Positions 8,301-16,071 of a DNA stretch of 64,000 bases are shown in pieces. Every line of letters starts with the position of its first letter. Position 1 is the first letter of the stretch. The DNA is taken from positions 310,001 to 374,000 of the forward strand of contig JAMXDE010000014.1 of assembly GCA_026770025.1 (NCBI GenBank), read 5' to 3'. Under the pieces are notes generated by a model. The model was given only the letters and a program-made list of their open reading frames with translations. It had not been told where the DNA came from and searched no databases. The position numbers and the translations under genes were made by a program. Source of the DNA: Craspedostauros australis. Taxonomy: Eukaryota; Bacillariophyta; Bacillariophyceae; Mastogloiales; Achnanthaceae.

Positions 8301-11129
8301 GCCTTCCCGTGCGTTTACCACTAAATCCGTGTCATCCACAAATGCATACCCCACCATCTCCACATCTTCTCCGCTCGCCGCCGTCCGGAAGCTGGCTGTG
8401 TGCCCTTCTCGTTTCATGATTTCCAGTACTGGCGATGAGATTACTGCCCATATCACCGGCCCTGCTCCATTCCCTTGGTAAATACCTTGCATTGGTACCA
8501 CCCATCGTTTGCCTCCGTACGTGAGTCGAGATTCGCCGTACGCAGTTCTGATGTAGTGCTCAAGTTGCTGGAGTGTGCTGAACATACACACCACTTCCGA
8601 TTGCGCTATTCCTTGCCTCTGCAACCCCAATGATGCCACCGTGTGCACGATTCGATCGTAGCAGCTCTTGAGATCATTGGTGCAAAGCACTGTTGGCACT
8701 CGCACCTGTCTGGCCCAGTCCAACGTGAGTTGTTTGTTCAGCGCATGGTCAATTGCTCGATGTCGTTTGCGGCTGCCATACTGTTCCTCAGCAAATCCGT
8801 TTTGCTGTTCCGCCTGATGTGCAGCCTTGCGCCCGATGGCCTTGTTCGCAAAATTGAAATCCGCTTCGAAGAGCACGATGGTCCTCAGCTTGTCGACTCT
8901 GAAGCTGTTAGCTTTCTTCATCAGCTCCACGTCTGTGCCTTGTCTCCATCGCCGGTACGAGTAGCCGCTTACCATCGCAATCGAAGTCATGCTTGCTTCG
9001 AACTCCGAATTCTTCTGATGGTGCGCTATAGCTTTGAAATGGCCAAAATGCAACCCCGATGGTCCTGCCGACGTGTCCTCCTTGGCTCTTTTCCACCCTT
9101 GCTGGAACTCCTTCGTTGTCATTCCTGCTGGGATGCTCCTGCTTGCCACCGATTTCAGTCCCTGTAGGAGCTTCGCGGCGCCTTCATCAACCCATGGTCG
9201 TGGTGCGTAGCTTCCGTTGAGCGTTTGCTCCGCCGCTTCAGTCACCCCGAGATACCCGAATTCTCTTGCCAGCTGGCCGTGCATGAACGGCGTGTTCTCA
9301 GTTTGCCGAAATCGCCTCTTGTTTTCTTCCATGCACCCTTTCTCGATGTCTTCCTTGCTAGTCCGTTCCACCCACTGCCCGTTCCCGTCCGGTGCTATCA
9401 CCATGGATATGCCAGCCGTTGCATTTTCGCCTGTAGCCATTCGTATCCTCCGATATGTTGCCCGCACTCTCTCCTTCGTCCGCAGCTGTCGTAATTGCTG
9501 TGATGTCGCTTCCCCAACCTCTCTCTCCCCTCTTCCTCTGTTGTTGCCTCGCTGCTGTTCCTCTCGTCGTCTCAATTCCTCCCCGCCTCTTGCTTCCGCT
9601 AGTCCCTCTAACCAGTTCTCTCTTGCTTTCGTCGCCCTTGTTCTGAACTGCTTCAAGTTCTCGTACGCCGATTCTTGCTCTTTTGCCACCTCCTCGTTGG
9701 CGCATCTCATCAGCTCTTGTACCTTACGCGTTTCCCCTGCTCTCTTCGCCAGCCTCACGATGGTCTTCGACGAGATATTGGCTCCGCTTTGTTTTCTCAC
9801 CACGTTGTTCCACAGCCCGATGTTGGCTTCAATCCGTTTGTACTCCCTCGAGTACGGTATGCCTCCCATCCGTAGTCTGCGGCAGGCCTTATCGGCTTTC
9901 CATATTCCTTCCACGCGAATTCTGTCGAGTTTCTCTGCTTCCTTCTCCATGTTTGTCGTCCACTCTTCTGATGCCGCTTGTTCTAGCCAAAACGCTCTTG
10001 CCCTTGCTTTGTGTTGCTTCAAGTGCGTTTCGTAAGCATCATTGAACCTCTGTACGATCCTTGGATCTTCCGTCTTCACTCTCCTCGACACAGCCTTGCG
10101 CAGATTTGGCATTGATTGCCCGAGCACTGCGATCATGTTGACGTCGATCCACAGGCATCGGTGGTCTGCTTGCCTCATTTGTATCCCCTCATCCCATTCG
10201 CTTGCTCCAGCCCCTTCGATCCGAACTCCCGTTGTGGCGAAGATTCCGTCGATAGGCACTTTTCCTAGACGATGTGTTGGCAATCGACTGACTTCTTCGC
10301 CTGCGCATTCCATCGTGTTGGTTAGTCCTGTGGCCTCTTGGAATTGCCGCATAGTGGCCGAATTCGTGTCTTCGTTGCAGTCCATTGCCACGATTACGTG
10401 GTCGCCTTCCGCTCTCCATGCCTGAATCGCTTTCTGAAGGTCCTCTATCATCGCCGCTCGAGGTTCCTTGTCCATCTTCTTCTCATTGAAGTACCGCCTC
10501 TGTTGTGCGTGTGTGTTCAAGAAACCTTTGCTTCGTGGCCTGCATGGTCTATACGCTGTTACCACTCGGAGCGTTTGCTGGTTGGCTCCGCGGTAACGTT
10601 GCCACACCCATCGCCCCAGCTTGGTTGGATCTTCACCTTGGCCCATGATGCGGATTGCCGCTTGGAATCTGCTGATCATTGCCACTCCTCCCCACTGTTT
10701 GCTTTGTGTGGGTTCGTTGGTCGCGTTATTCGCCGTCTTCGCCACTGCCGTTCCTGTTGGCCACCATTCCTGTATCCGCCCTTTGAGTGTATGCTCTGTT
10801 GATGTCGTCCTCCAGTCCACATTCACCTCCGTAATCCCAAATACGTCAAATTCGCCTTCGTTCATCCACCTCTTCAATCCCTCGTCAACTACTCCTGGTC
10901 TCCTTCCGAGTCCTCCGAAGTTCTGCAACCCTATCCTCAGTTGCCCCGTTCGCTTCCTCAGCATTCTCCTCCTCACCCGAGTCATCCTTCCCCCTTCGTT
11001 CGTATCCTGTCGTCTGCTGCTGTTGGGTTGTTGCGGTATAACCTCCCGATCCGCAGGCGCTTGTTGTGGGCTCTGAGTCGCTCGCCGTGCTGCCACCGAC
11101 TGTTGCTCTTGCCCTTCTGGCCTAACCAT
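5370..11129 (-). CDS. LINE ORF2: APE endonuclease - reverse transcriptase - RNase H polyprotein
   Basis: 1919 aa from the first ATG (11127-11129); the open frame extends to 11192 but only with non-ATG codons. Apurinic-endonuclease domain at about residues 60-330, with N70 (LQNFGG), E101 (ITEVN), a MDCNED motif and the D322-H323 pair (ADHR). This domain nicks target DNA. Reverse transcriptase at about 680-1010, with the finger-palm block RVDKLRTIVLFEAD, the GIYQGNGAGP motif and the catalytic FVDD box (930-933). RNase H at about 1415-1560, opening with STDGSF (D1421), followed by AYRAELGG (Glu) and VACDNK (Asp). A CX2CX8HX3C zinc knuckle lies at C1678-C1694. The first ATG overlaps the ORF1 stop in the sequence ATGGTTAG, which suggests ORF2 is made by termination-reinitiation. 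No inactivating lesion is seen. Confidence 0.93.
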   Translation of the reverse strand: MVRPEGQEQQSVAARRATQSPQQAPADREVIPQQPNSSRRQDTNEGGRMTRVRRRMLRKRTGQLRIGLQNFGGLGRRPGVVDEGLKRWMNEGEFDVFGITEVNVDWRTTSTEHTLKGRIQEWWPTGTAVAKTANNATNEPTQSKQWGGVAMISRFQAAIRIMGQGEDPTKLGRWVWQRYRGANQQTLRVVTAYRPCRPRSKGFLNTHAQQRRYFNEKKMDKEPRAAMIEDLQKAIQAWRAEGDHVIVAMDCNEDTNSATMRQFQEATGLTNTMECAGEEVSRLPTHRLGKVPIDGIFATTGVRIEGAGASEWDEGIQMRQADHRCLWIDVNMIAVLGQSMPNLRKAVSRRVKTEDPRIVQRFNDAYETHLKQHKARARAFWLEQAASEEWTTNMEKEAEKLDRIRVEGIWKADKACRRLRMGGIPYSREYKRIEANIGLWNNVVRKQSGANISSKTIVRLAKRAGETRKVQELMRCANEEVAKEQESAYENLKQFRTRATKARENWLEGLAEARGGEELRRREEQQRGNNRGRGEREVGEATSQQLRQLRTKERVRATYRRIRMATGENATAGISMVIAPDGNGQWVERTSKEDIEKGCMEENKRRFRQTENTPFMHGQLAREFGYLGVTEAAEQTLNGSYAPRPWVDEGAAKLLQGLKSVASRSIPAGMTTKEFQQGWKRAKEDTSAGPSGLHFGHFKAIAHHQKNSEFEASMTSIAMVSGYSYRRWRQGTDVELMKKANSFRVDKLRTIVLFEADFNFANKAIGRKAAHQAEQQNGFAEEQYGSRKRHRAIDHALNKQLTLDWARQVRVPTVLCTNDLKSCYDRIVHTVASLGLQRQGIAQSEVVCMFSTLQQLEHYIRTAYGESRLTYGGKRWVVPMQGIYQGNGAGPVIWAVISSPVLEIMKREGHTASFRTAASGEDVEMVGYAFVDDTDLVVNAREGEDVQQTIQRMQRSVQSWESLARATGGALVVEKCMWWAVDFKWNSDGTWRYATDAETPAKLMMKGTTGVPQAMPRSGSEQAFETLGVKLAPDGNGSAIEATLRSKAAKWVESVKSWRMRQEDAETAIRTVLMKKLEYVLPVAQLSREQCNGIMKPVWKTMMSKIGLNRGFPREMAYATAEWLGANLHELHTTQVVEHMKMVLEHGDRATMTGKLLRGCIQAMKTEVGAGASMFEVQYNEWEFLATECWVKTVWKEANECNIRIREKTATAALVHDKDEWLSVAFQAAGYSRAQRSRLNRCRMIMKVVSVADVVDERHGGVVAHQRTCDEGTWRGRQHVSWPRQGKIPKKDWALWRQALRKVVQKARMSTAWDVDQVSAMMSDNRKVIWLRENVREWRQWNAKAGAVPGMEEYAGTSNVTMDPPTDWRGVHVRERGGCLRVVGIGGRVRKRKTERRTNSRQAEKSWLEAVVQGKAVVSTDGSFKNGRSTAAYSLNVRGRRKGKVSAAGPVPGRAEVQSAYRAELGGILQALRTVEDIIQRHDMRHATKGKVVVVACDNKMAGIHAVQYTRDVSTAVQHFDVIREIRRIQRRLTVTLEYQHVYGHQLERDRGVARDEFAEWNDDVDKAAGAAHSAEIEYADEEGYEAEWAIWLDGRKVCTNATATIRKYVQGQRTVQWQCKVGRIQKGEAKKVDVTAAAIAMALLKPARRKWVAKHACSFGPVGRNMRKWKFWSGDRCPICKDQEETTEHVMQCQHPLAVSVRRAAMKEWETEMMAARGDGPMVRAMVRQVWAWSEGREVQMEVGYQLQQAMMEQQEIGWGMMVRGRWSARWQRIQESTMEISGQPGRPANWIARAMVGLWEVRWKAWMARNKVLHDNVQAATAATIWQEAAIAVREEWRQGVQGIGGDDVRLLTHTTEAAVRAQSAENQMLWVRHVRAARQAGLRRRTHGQAQRHRKRKGGGARQDATGCRARRRRLS

Positions 11130-13848
11130 TCGCCGAGTCCCCTCGCGGTTCCTCAGCTCTTTGCGTCTCGCGCGCCTCTTCCCGGTCGTCACCCGTTCCG
11201 ATGGTTTGTGTTGTGCACTGGACCGTCTGTGGCCTTACTCCAATGTTTTTTCGCGGCTTTTCTGCCGCCTTGAGCGCTTCGTTCTCTGCTTTCGTGGTTA
11301 CCACCAACTGTTTCAGCTCTTCCATTTGCTGTTGCATGGCAGCCATCATTGCTCGTGTAGTTCCGGTTGTTCGCCCGGTACTTCCCGACAATGTCGATGT
11401 CACTGATCCCTGTGCCTGCGCTTCCAATATCTTCCCCATCTGCTCTTGCAGTACCGCCATCTTCTCCTTCTGTGTTCCCGACGTGCTTCTGCTCGCTCCT
11501 GTGATCGTTGATCCTGTCGACCCTTCGTCTTCTCTTGCTTGCTGTGCCGCTCGCCTCTTTTCGCTGCGTTTCTCCCGAACCTTTCTCCATGCGCTCGTGT
11601 CTCTCATCGATGGGATTGTATCGTCGTCTCCGTAATCCTTCTCTCTTCTGATTGGAACTCCTCTTTCTCCTTCCTCTTCGTCGTCGCCTTCATCTTCTTC
11701 TCCAGTCGTCTGGAAGTGCATGTCCTCATCGACCTCCATGGCTGCTTCCACTTCTTTATCTTTTTCGGATATCACTCTTTTCGTGGCCTCATCCCATTTC
11801 ATTGTCTTTGCTTCTACCCGGGCCATGGACGTAAACAGTCGTTCCACATCCTCGCCGTAGTCAGCTGTCAACTTGACCAGCAACCCTTTGACCACCATTC
11901 TTGCTTCCGCTGTCTTGTCTGGGTGGAATTGTAGCACGTAGCCGTTGCCCCTCCATTGCTTGTCTATCGATGTGAAGAGCGGCGTCTTTTCATTGCCGGT
12001 GGTGGACTTGATCCGCATCACCATCTCTCTGAGTGTTAGATGGGTGCCGTCTGGGATCTCTTGCAAGCACTCCGGGATGATGTCGTAGGTCGTCATCGCT
12101 ACAGCGTGTAGGCACCATTCCATTTGGCGCTCGCGTAGCTCGAACCATCCTTTCCTCATGTCTGTGTTGACGATGCCGGATAACGGCGTGATGATGCGCA
12201 TTCTCACTCCCAGTGGGAACTTCTTCGACTTTGTGCTGTAGTACACTTCCAGTACTTTGGCCACCAGCGCTCGATCCTCCGTGCTTGATTCCACATGAAG
12301 CGCCCTTGGATCTTTCTTTGTGTCCCTGTTGGGATCGTATTTTTCTCCGTCTGCTATCCGCTTCCATGTGATTGCTACCTGTGTCTTGGCTAACTTCGTG
12401 AGTTCCGCCTCCAGTGCGTCTGCGTCGATCTGTCGGGTGGAGTATAGGAGCCACCCCAGCGTTGTTGTAGAGTGGGCCTGTATCTTCGCCACTTCGAACC
12501 TCCCTCCGATGTGTTGGAAGTAGTCTGTCAGCTCTCCTGTGATTTTGCTGATAGGTCCTTTCGCTTCGATCTTGACTTTCAGATACCCTTTCTCTTTCGC
12601 CGCTTTGTAGATTGGCCTCACTCCTTTGAAGAACCTTTTCAGGTTGGTCATATCTGTTGGGAATGACTCCATTGCGTGCACGATCGTTTGGTCTTCGTAG
12701 GGGTTCCAAGGCAGCAATTTTGCTGTTGCGTTCACCCGTTGGATTGATCGTAGGAACTCTTTGCATGATGCAATAGCTGCGTCGATCGCTGTGCCTGCGT
12801 CGTTGGCACCATCTCCTCCTTCGATCATCATCTGTACGTCGCAGTAGCGTGTCTCGATTGCTTCGCTTTCGCGTGCTCGGCTCCTTCCGATCCCACTCTC
12901 GTTGCTTCCGGCTTGTGTTTCGTCGTCACAATCCATTGGTGGGTGGATGTTGTCCCGCCCGATTTCTCCGATTGCCTGTGGTGTCGCTGGTGTTGCGTTC
13001 GTCGTCTTTTCCTTGTCCTCCGGTGTTTTCTCCTGTGTCTTTTCCTCCTCTGGCTCTTCGTCCCGTAGATCCGTTCGTTTGGCCGGCAGCTCCACCGCTG
13101 TTGAATGTCGCGGGCTTCTTTCTGTTCTTTTCTTGCTGCCTCCTTGATCCGATGTCTCTTCTCTCTTTTCCGCTGCTGTGTTGTCCCCTCCAGTTCCTTC
13201 CTCCCACGTGTCCGCCCATTCGTTCTCTTCGTCGCTGCTCGTGTCCTCCCCCCCTTTCGCTGCCTTTGGTTCGCCCGTTCCTCCGCTCGTCCCGTCACGT
13301 CGCTGCCCTGCCTCTTCTCCATCTTGCTTTCCGTTGTCCTTATCTTCGTTGCCCTTCGTTGCCTTGATCTCTTTCATCTTGCCCCACTTCTTGCTCAACG
13401 CCTTGCGTATTGCCTCTGTTGCTGCTCCAACGCTTCGCTGCCCCTCCTTCGTTGTCTGCACTGCGATGTTGCCGTTTTCGATGCACTGTGTGCACACCAC
13501 TGGGAATCCTCTTGGTGTCACCAAGCCTTCTTCTGGCTTGATCCATGCTCTGCATTCCCTATGCGCCGGTACGCCGCACATGATACATCGCACAGCTGCT
13601 GCTGCCTGTCCTCTTCCCTTGCAGTACTTGCCTGCGGCGCATTCTACCTTGCGGATGCTTCGTCTTTGCTCCCCATTTTTCTCGCCCATTTTACCCCCAT
13701 TCGTCGTCGCGTCTTGTCCTGTCTTCTCCTCTGCTCCTTCTGGTTTGTTGCTCTTCGCCTTGTTGCTGTTGATGCCGCCTCTGACATACGCTTCCATCGG
13801 CATTTGGCCCATTGGTCGCGTCATCTTGCTGCTCCTCGTCGTCGTCAT
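11122..13848 (-). CDS. LINE ORF1: gag-like RNA-binding protein with PHD-like finger
   Basis: 908 aa from the ATG at 13846-13848. A cysteine cluster at residues 70-122 has the order C70, C76, C88, C91, H96, C99, C119, C122. This is a C4HC3 pattern like a PHD finger, as reported for ORF1 of some CR1-like LINEs. Then comes a long acidic/basic low-complexity stretch rich in Glu, Lys and Thr (about 150-320). A more ordered region (about 340-650) probably carries the RNA-binding/chaperone function. The C-terminal part contains heptad-like Gln/Met/Leu segments (about 790-860), probably a coiled coil for trimerisation. It precedes ORF2 in the same transcript and ends at TAG (11122-11124), inside the ORF2 start region. 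The role is inferred from position, as the sequence itself is not strongly conserved. Confidence 0.8.
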   Translation of the reverse strand: MTTTRSSKMTRPMGQMPMEAYVRGGINSNKAKSNKPEGAEEKTGQDATTNGGKMGEKNGEQRRSIRKVECAAGKYCKGRGQAAAAVRCIMCGVPAHRECRAWIKPEEGLVTPRGFPVVCTQCIENGNIAVQTTKEGQRSVGAATEAIRKALSKKWGKMKEIKATKGNEDKDNGKQDGEEAGQRRDGTSGGTGEPKAAKGGEDTSSDEENEWADTWEEGTGGDNTAAEKREETSDQGGSKKRTERSPRHSTAVELPAKRTDLRDEEPEEEKTQEKTPEDKEKTTNATPATPQAIGEIGRDNIHPPMDCDDETQAGSNESGIGRSRARESEAIETRYCDVQMMIEGGDGANDAGTAIDAAIASCKEFLRSIQRVNATAKLLPWNPYEDQTIVHAMESFPTDMTNLKRFFKGVRPIYKAAKEKGYLKVKIEAKGPISKITGELTDYFQHIGGRFEVAKIQAHSTTTLGWLLYSTRQIDADALEAELTKLAKTQVAITWKRIADGEKYDPNRDTKKDPRALHVESSTEDRALVAKVLEVYYSTKSKKFPLGVRMRIITPLSGIVNTDMRKGWFELRERQMEWCLHAVAMTTYDIIPECLQEIPDGTHLTLREMVMRIKSTTGNEKTPLFTSIDKQWRGNGYVLQFHPDKTAEARMVVKGLLVKLTADYGEDVERLFTSMARVEAKTMKWDEATKRVISEKDKEVEAAMEVDEDMHFQTTGEEDEGDDEEEGERGVPIRREKDYGDDDTIPSMRDTSAWRKVREKRSEKRRAAQQAREDEGSTGSTITGASRSTSGTQKEKMAVLQEQMGKILEAQAQGSVTSTLSGSTGRTTGTTRAMMAAMQQQMEELKQLVVTTKAENEALKAAEKPRKNIGVRPQTVQCTTQTIGTGDDREEARETQRAEEPRGDSANG

Positions 13849-13962
13849 TTCGTCGTTGGTTTGCTGGTTGTTTTTGCTGTTTGGTGTTTGTCTTCAATTT
13901 GTTTATTCGTGGTTTATTTGCTGCGACAATTTCTTCCGGAAGTTGGTTCCATCTGGAAATTG

Positions 13963-13981
13963 TACTACTACTACTACTACT
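13963..13981. repeat. TAC/CTA trinucleotide repeat at the LINE 5' boundary
   Basis: About six TAC units on the plus strand, the same unit in the same orientation as the longer tract at 5097-5147 on the other side of the LINE. The pair probably marks the insertion site, that is, a split or duplicated microsatellite target. Confidence 0.85.
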
Positions 13982-14758
13982 CTGACAAGAACGTGCATTG
14001 AGCGAAAGGGCGAGTATGCATGGCATTGGCGAGGAAAGGTGTGAAATGGAGCGAACGTGTGGCGTGAATTTGCGAAATGTTGGAGATGATGTGTTTTGTG
14101 TGATGTGTTTTGTGTCATCTGTTTTGTGACGAGCAGAATGTGGAATCATGCGCCACATGCTAACGTGTAATTAACGCGTACCAAACCACCGGCACCTTCC
14201 GAAGCAAGTCCGTGACTGGTCACCTCACGATAAATACATGAGAACACTATCGAACCTTCGGCAGAAACTAACGAGTTTTCTGCTGGAGGATCAACGCGAC
14301 TGCAATGTACACATAGATCACTCCATAAAACTTAAGATGAAACAAAGTACAAGCTGAAAGGGTCCAACATATGTAAATAGACTACGAGGATTATGTATAT
14401 GCAATTAGTTTTAAAATCCCAGAAATTTGATTAGACTCTTGATTGCAAACAGTTGGTCGACTCACTGATCGGGCTCTTAATGTGGAAGTCTGATCGTTGA
14501 CACGATCTTGGATCATGGACGTGAATGAAAAAACCAAAACGAAGATCGCATCATCGCCGCGACGTCACATCAACCCAACACGCAACATGCAACACGCAAC
14601 ATGCAACGCACGACACGTGACATCAATCACAGAGAGCCTCCGCAACTTCACCTCTCTGATCATCACTGGATTTGTGCTCACAAGAACCAAGAGGACCAAC
14701 ACTCCCGCTGTACGAGTACATACAATCGCTATCCAAAGTGAATGCCAAATCTCATACG
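13982..14758. other. Intergenic region between LINE and PspA-like gene
   Basis: No gene recognised. The middle (about 14160-14480) is AT-rich with short TATA-like stretches. 14580-14625 holds a degenerate tandem of ACGCAACATGCA-type units just ahead of the next gene. The promoter of the PspA-like gene is expected here, but no defined element can be assigned. Confidence 0.4.
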
Positions 14759-15840
14759 ATGGTGAATTGGAGGAACCGATCAGCCCGATTCCACGTTGCA
14801 ATTTGCTGCACCTTCGCCGCGCTGTTCGTCGTGGACGATGCTCAGGCATGGTCTCCATCGATGACTAACCGGCGCGAGCTGGAGACCGTCAGACTGCAAC
14901 GTGATGGGATCTCCTCCACCGCGCTGTTCAACGACCGGTTCGAGCGGGATCTGAATGAGCGCAGCATGCGCAATGCCCAAGGCAAGGGCGCCGGTGGTGG
15001 GATGGCTGCTGGTGCCATCCTCGGCGGTTTGGTGCTTGGTCCATTCGGTGAGTGCAACAAGCTAGTATACTCGTATCAGACAAGAGTATTGCACGCTATT
15101 GGATTGGAGATACTCTCGTCGGCACCAATGCATTCATACCATCGGAAGAGGAATTGGAGAAACGTTTGGCATTTCTCCTCGGTGCCCTGTTGTGCCACTC
15201 TCTCTGATCATGTGATGGCATTCTATTGCACCCATCGCTCACATTTTTCATCCATTTTTGTTACTCTCACTTGCGCACTCTCTCTCTCTCTCTCTCTCTT
15301 TCTGCAGGCGCCCTGTTCGGTGCCAACATCGGAGCCAATTTGGGACAGATGAATGCCGTCGACCAGGCAAGGAAGGATGAGATGGAGCGATTGGGAATCT
15401 CTCAGGACATGCTGGATGCTGCTCAGGAGTGCGGGATGGCATTGCAGCAGGCCATGGAGGGTCTGAGTGCGACGCAAGACAGTCTGAAGACGCAGCAGAT
15501 GTTAGCGCGGCGGCTGGATTCGGATGCGGAAGATATCTACGAGAAGGCCAAGGTGGCGATCGGGGATGGCGATGAAATCGCTGCCAAGGATCTGCTCTTC
15601 AAGCGGACGCAGGTCCAGGACAAGCTGAAGAAGATCCTGCTGAACTGTGCCGAAGAGAAGAAGCGGTTGGTTACCATGGAGGACAATGTGAAGGCGATCG
15701 AGGCCAGGGCGCTGGAAATCGAGTCGCTCTTGCAGAGAACCGTGGGCGCCAAGTCGAGACAGGATGCCGGCATGGCAGAATTGAGCTTGGCGCGTGACGA
15801 TCCGCTGCTGCAAAAGTTCAAGGACTTGGGCATTGATTAG
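14759..15840 (+). CDS. PspA/IM30 (Vipp1)-like plastid protein
   Basis: Two exons, 14759-15047 and 15308-15840 (273 aa), with a phase 1 intron from GTGAGT to TCTGCAG. The acceptor is preceded by a CT microsatellite serving as polypyrimidine tract. The N-terminus is a signal peptide (hydrophobic about 12-25) ending in AQA-WSP (A30/W31), an ASAFAP-type motif with Trp, so plastid import is predicted. A Gly-rich glycine-zipper-like segment (about 78-110, split by the intron) may insert into or bind membrane. The rest, about 120-260, is a long charged helical domain with the A..AK.AI..GDE..AKDLL.K spacing of PspA/IM30 proteins, which shape and protect thylakoid and inner membranes. Similarity is in pattern rather than strong identity, so it may be a distant paralogue of Vipp1. 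The start was chosen because it opens the signal peptide. Confidence 0.7.
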
Positions 15841-16071
15841 AGATGAGAGAATAGATGAGTGCAGATAGATGCGGTGGCTCATCGACGGGTTCCACGTAAT
15901 GAGCTACGACATGGCTGATCGAGGTGGCAGCCAACTGCACTACACAACCTCCATCGCCGCACATCTACTCGATTCGCATATGTGCTTGGTATGTATAGTA
16001 TGGTACACGATTAGAACAGTGGTTGAATGAAGCCAAATGCAGTCCAGTTTAATTTAATGCAATCCAGTCCA

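Larger units (their letters stand above)
5158..13962 (-). mobile_element. Full-length two-ORF non-LTR retrotransposon (LINE)
   Basis: The element runs on the minus strand: a short 5' leader (13962-13849), ORF1 (13848-11122), ORF2 (11129-5370), about 210 nt of 3' UTR and then a trinucleotide repeat. Both ORFs are free of stops and frameshifts, and all catalytic motifs in ORF2 are intact, so this looks like a recent and possibly active copy. There is no poly-A tail. The domain order APE endonuclease, RT, RNase H, CCHC knuckle places it among I-like/RNase H-bearing LINEs. RT motif wording such as FVDDTD and QGNGAGPVIWAV resembles LINEs I know from diatom genomes. The boundaries given here are inferred from the flanking CTA repeats rather than from a verified target-site duplication. 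Confidence 0.85.
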
